Assembly: GCF_020685205.1 (NCBI RefSeq)
Contig: NZ_JAJERB010000004.1
Coordinates: forward strand, 422,486-486,485
Direction: 5' to 3'
DNA: 64,000 nt
DNA from: Hymenobacter translucens
GTDB lineage: Bacteria; Bacteroidota; Bacteroidia; Cytophagales; Hymenobacteraceae
How positions within the stretch are numbered: position 1 is the first letter of the stretch; every line of letters starts with the position of its first letter. The notes beneath the pieces were generated by a model. The model had not been told where the DNA came from and did not search any database. It saw only the letters and a list, made by a program, of their open reading frames with translations. A program made the translations under genes and the position numbers. Positions 61,667 through 64,000 of this stretch are shown here, piece after piece.

Positions 61667-62137
61667 ATGCTCGATCCCGAGAAGTTTGCCGAGGTGAAAA
61701 AGATCTTCACCGCCTACCTGGAAAACAAAGGCCTGCGCAAGACCTCCGAGCGCTACGCCATCCTGGAAGAAATCTACGCCCGCTCCGGTCACTTCGACGT
61801 AGAAGAGCTGTTTGCCGGCATGAAGGCGCAGGGGCTGCAGGTCAGCCGGGCGACGGTCTACAACACGCTTGATCTGTTGGTCGAGCATGGCCTGGTCAGC
61901 AAGCACCAGTTTGGCCGCAACCTCGCCCAGTACGAGAAATCCTACGGCTACCGGCAGCACGACCACGTCATCTGTACCGAGTGCCACAAGGTGGTGGAGT
62001 TCTGCGACCCCCGTATTCACGGCATCCAGACCATGGTCGGCGACCTTTTGAATTTCCATATCTTGCACCACTCTTTAAATCTATACGGCATCTGCGGCGA
62101 CTGCCGCGCGAAAGCTGCCCGCATAGCAAGCGAATGA
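61667..62137 (+). CDS. Fur-family metalloregulator
   Basis: A 156-aa regulator with an N-terminal winged helix ([40 protein letters not shown]) and a C-terminal dimerisation domain. Metal-site residues are visible: YRQHDHVIC, with His98-Asp99-His100, and two CxxC pairs, Cys103/Cys106 and Cys143/Cys146, forming the structural zinc site. It could be Fur, Zur or PerR; these cannot be told apart by eye. Its stop overlaps the STAS gene start by 4 bp, and purA follows, so the three are one operon. Confidence 0.9.
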   Translation: MLDPEKFAEVKKIFTAYLENKGLRKTSERYAILEEIYARSGHFDVEELFAGMKAQGLQVSRATVYNTLDLLVEHGLVSKHQFGRNLAQYEKSYGYRQHDHVICTECHKVVEFCDPRIHGIQTMVGDLLNFHILHHSLNLYGICGDCRAKAARIASE

Positions 62138-62481
62138 AAACAGAATCTACCGTCCGCAACGGCATCCTCAGCATTACCCTGACCGGCGACCTTATCGGCA
62201 GCCCCGACACCCAGCAGCTTCTGCAAACGGCCAACGACCACCTCGGCGAGTCCGTGATGCTTTGCACCGTGGACCTTTCGGGAGTGCGCTACATCAACAG
62301 CACCGGTATCGGCATGCTGGTTTCCCTGCTCACCAAGTTCCGGAGCCGGGGCGGGGAGCTGGTTTTGATTAACCCCGCCGACCACCCCCGCAAAATGCTG
62401 GCCTTGACCAAGCTCAACGCCATTTTCACCATCGCAGAAAACGAATCGGCCGCCGCCGATTTACTTAAAGCTTCGAGCTAA
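62134..62481 (+). CDS. STAS-domain protein (anti-sigma factor antagonist-like)
   Basis: A 115-aa single STAS domain. The phosphorylation-loop segment is [20 protein letters not shown], with Ser56 at the usual phospho-Ser position, as in SpoIIAA/RsbV. No kinase (RsbW-type) or sigma gene is nearby. The ATG overlaps the fur stop (ATGA) and its own stop overlaps the purA start (TAATG), so translation is coupled on both sides. Role unknown; it may link stress signalling to this operon. Confidence 0.85.
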   Translation: MKTESTVRNGILSITLTGDLIGSPDTQQLLQTANDHLGESVMLCTVDLSGVRYINSTGIGMLVSLLTKFRSRGGELVLINPADHPRKMLALTKLNAIFTIAENESAAADLLKASS

Positions 62482-63752
62482 TGCCGGTAGATGTTCTGGT
62501 AGGATTACAGTGGGGAGACGAGGGGAAGGGTAAGATTGTCGACGTATTGGCGCCTACCTACGACGTAGTGGCCCGCTTTCAGGGCGGCCCCAACGCGGGC
62601 CATACCCTCACCTTCGACGGCATCAAGCACGTCCTGCACCAGGTCCCGTCGGGTATTTTTCACGCCCACATCCTTAATGTAGTCGGTAATGGGGTCGTTC
62701 TCGACCCCTTTGTTTTTCGCACCGAGCTGCAAAAGCTTACCGATAGGGGAGTGGACTGGTCCCGGAACCTCTATATCTCCAAGAAGGCCCAGCTGATCCT
62801 GCCTTCGCACCGCTCCCTTGACCGGATTTCCGAGGAAGCCCGGGGCGGGGACCGGATTGGCTCCACGCTGAAAGGCATTGGCCCCACGTATCAGGATAAG
62901 GTTGGCCGCGCCGGCCTACGGGTAGGCGACATTCTGCTGCCTGATTTCAAGCAGCGCTACCAGGATACCGTAGCCCGCCACGCCCAGCTGGCGTCGTTTC
63001 ACGGGCGGGAGCTGGATATTGCCGCTGAAGAAGAGAACTTCTTTTCCGCCGTCGAGTTCCTGCGCGGCTTGCAGCTCACCGATACCGAATACCTGCTCAA
63101 CGACCTGCTCAACCAGGGCAAGCGGATTCTGGCCGAGGGCGCTCAGGGCTCTTTGCTCGACATCGACTTCGGTACCTATCCGTTCGTGACGTCTTCAAGC
63201 ACCGTTGTTGCCGGTGCCTGCACCGGCCTGGGCATTGCCCCCCGTCATATCGATAAGGTATACGGTATCACCAAGGCGTACTGTACCCGCGTGGGCAGCG
63301 GGCCGTTTCCCACCGAGCTGCATGATGAAGTAGGGGAGCAGATCCGCCAGGCCGGACGGGAGTTCGGTTCCACCACCGGCCGTCCGCGCCGCTGCGGCTG
63401 GATTGACCTACCGGCTCTGCGCTACAGTATTATGCTGAACGGGGTCACCGAGCTACATCTGATGAAGGCCGACGTGCTCGACGAATTCGCCGAAATCAAC
63501 GTCTGCACGCACTACCGTACGGCCGATGGGCAGCAGACCGAGCAGTTTCCGGACCTGGCCGGACTCCAGGAAGCTGCGCCGGTGTATACCGCTTTGCCCG
63601 GCTGGCAGCAGAATCTGAATCTGGTAACCGACCATGAACAGCTGCCGGCTCCCTTGCTGAGCTACGTGCAATTTCTTGAAAGTCAGCTGCAAGTGCCGGT
63701 CCGCATCGTCAGCGTAGGCCCCGACCGGGTGAGCACGCTCCACCTCAACTAA
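62481..63752 (+). CDS. purA: Adenylosuccinate synthetase
   Basis: A 423-aa enzyme that joins IMP and aspartate using GTP, the first committed step to AMP. The N-terminal GTP/Mg loop is QWGDEGKGKIVD (GDEGKGK, 12-18), followed by ARFQGGPNAGHTL, the IMP site IGSTLKGIGPTYQDKVGRAG, the GARGSLLDIDFGTYPFVTSS-like segment (here AEGAQGSLLDIDFGTYPF) and STTGRPRRCGWIDL. Length is normal. Translation is coupled to the STAS gene through TAATG. A hairpin follows the stop. Confidence 0.96.
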   Translation: MPVDVLVGLQWGDEGKGKIVDVLAPTYDVVARFQGGPNAGHTLTFDGIKHVLHQVPSGIFHAHILNVVGNGVVLDPFVFRTELQKLTDRGVDWSRNLYISKKAQLILPSHRSLDRISEEARGGDRIGSTLKGIGPTYQDKVGRAGLRVGDILLPDFKQRYQDTVARHAQLASFHGRELDIAAEEENFFSAVEFLRGLQLTDTEYLLNDLLNQGKRILAEGAQGSLLDIDFGTYPFVTSSSTVVAGACTGLGIAPRHIDKVYGITKAYCTRVGSGPFPTELHDEVGEQIRQAGREFGSTTGRPRRCGWIDLPALRYSIMLNGVTELHLMKADVLDEFAEINVCTHYRTADGQQTEQFPDLAGLQEAAPVYTALPGWQQNLNLVTDHEQLPAPLLSYVQFLESQLQVPVRIVSVGPDRVSTLHLN

Positions 63753-63756
63753 AAAA

Positions 63757-63793
63757 ATCCTGGGTCAGGTCTTGCTTTTGCCTGGCCCAGGAT
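63757..63793. terminator. Hairpin after purA
   Basis: ATCCTGGGTCAGG (63757-63769) pairs with CCTGGCCCAGGAT (63781-63793), one G-T mismatch. There is no T-run on the plus strand; an A-run precedes it. It separates purA from the following promoters. Confidence 0.6.
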
Positions 63794-63803
63794 AGTACCT
63801 TTG
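63772..63803 (+). promoter_or_regulatory. Candidate upstream promoter P1 (rRNA-operon type)
   Basis: TTG (63772-63774), 21 bp, TACCTTTG (63796-63803), an exact TAnnTTTG element. Confidence 0.5.
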
Positions 63804-63876
63804 TCATCCTGATTCGGCAAAAGGCTAGCCAGGAAGTGCGAAACGAAAACTTTTTTCATCCAGCCCTTGCAATCGT

Positions 63877-63907
63877 CAGAATCACCTTCTACTTTTGCAC
63901 TCCCAAT
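63877..63907 (+). promoter_or_regulatory. Candidate downstream promoter P2 (rRNA-operon type)
   Basis: TTG (63877-63879), 20 bp, TACTTTTG (63900-63907), an exact TAnnTTTG. It lies 104 bp downstream of P1. Confidence 0.6.
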
Positions 63908-64000
63908 CCGAAACGCGGTGCGGAAAAAAGACATCAACGTCTTTGAACTTCTTTCCCGGGATGGTTTGTTAAGCCCACTGTCAACGAAGCGCAATCTTCA
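63908..64000 (+). other. Probable rRNA-operon leader, truncated by the window end
   Basis: No ORF is credible. After P2 the sequence contains CGTCTTTGAACTT (about 63938-63950), similar to the boxA antitermination element TGCTCTTTAACA, as found ahead of rRNA genes. Two strong tandem promoters and a boxA-like site suggest that 16S rRNA begins beyond position 64000. This is inference; no rRNA sequence itself is in the window. Confidence 0.45.

Overview
The window looks like chromosome from a GC-rich member of the Bacteroidota, most likely a Hymenobacter-type Cytophagales. The evidence is two SusC/SusD outer-membrane pairs, type IX secretion (T9SS) sorting domains of both type A and type B, many small lipoproteins, and promoters of the Bacteroidota form TTTG/TTG-N19-21-TAnnTTTG with few Shine-Dalgarno sites. 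The genus is inference. No phage, insertion sequence, CRISPR array or defence island is visible.

Left part (0-5 kb): two small hydrophilic proteins, then a cell-wall cluster made of a class A beta-lactamase-like serine hydrolase, a VanX-type D-Ala-D-Ala dipeptidase and a DigH/DUF187-type glycosidase. A perfect 52-bp palindrome lies before the glycosidase. From 5 to 17.5 kb there are two SusC/SusD loci, one on each strand. Neither has a glycosidase or regulator beside it.

Middle (17.5-48 kb): single genes and small clusters. They include a NagX/HGSNAT-like membrane acyltransferase, a DUF2059 protein, an AlkK-like acyl-CoA ligase, two MDR oxidoreductases, a CPA-type antiporter, a 1,121-aa T9SS type B surface protein, a NagZ-beta-lactamase fusion, an RCC1-repeat protein, a Dph6-like PP-loop ATPase, a RES-domain-like protein, a metallo-beta-lactamase-fold hydrolase, an HTTM protein, low-complexity lipoproteins, a MarR/oxidoreductase divergent pair, a T9SS metallophosphatase and hldD.

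Right part (48.4-64 kb): a 198-bp inverted-repeat element, a BtuF/BtuC-like pair, a PTPS/QueD-family gene, lpxB, a secreted protein carrying a nearly perfect 603-bp-period tandem duplication, the tig-clpP-clpX cluster, tRNA-Leu(UAG), a bifunctional-type RelA/SpoT gene and a translationally coupled fur-STAS-purA operon. The last 230 bp carry two tandem promoters and a boxA-like segment, and read like the leader of an rRNA operon running off the window.

The most unusual non-coding feature is a set of intergenic spacers built the same way. A left arm of quasi-tandem short units faces a right arm of their reverse complement, so each can form a long hairpin, but the unit differs from locus to locus.
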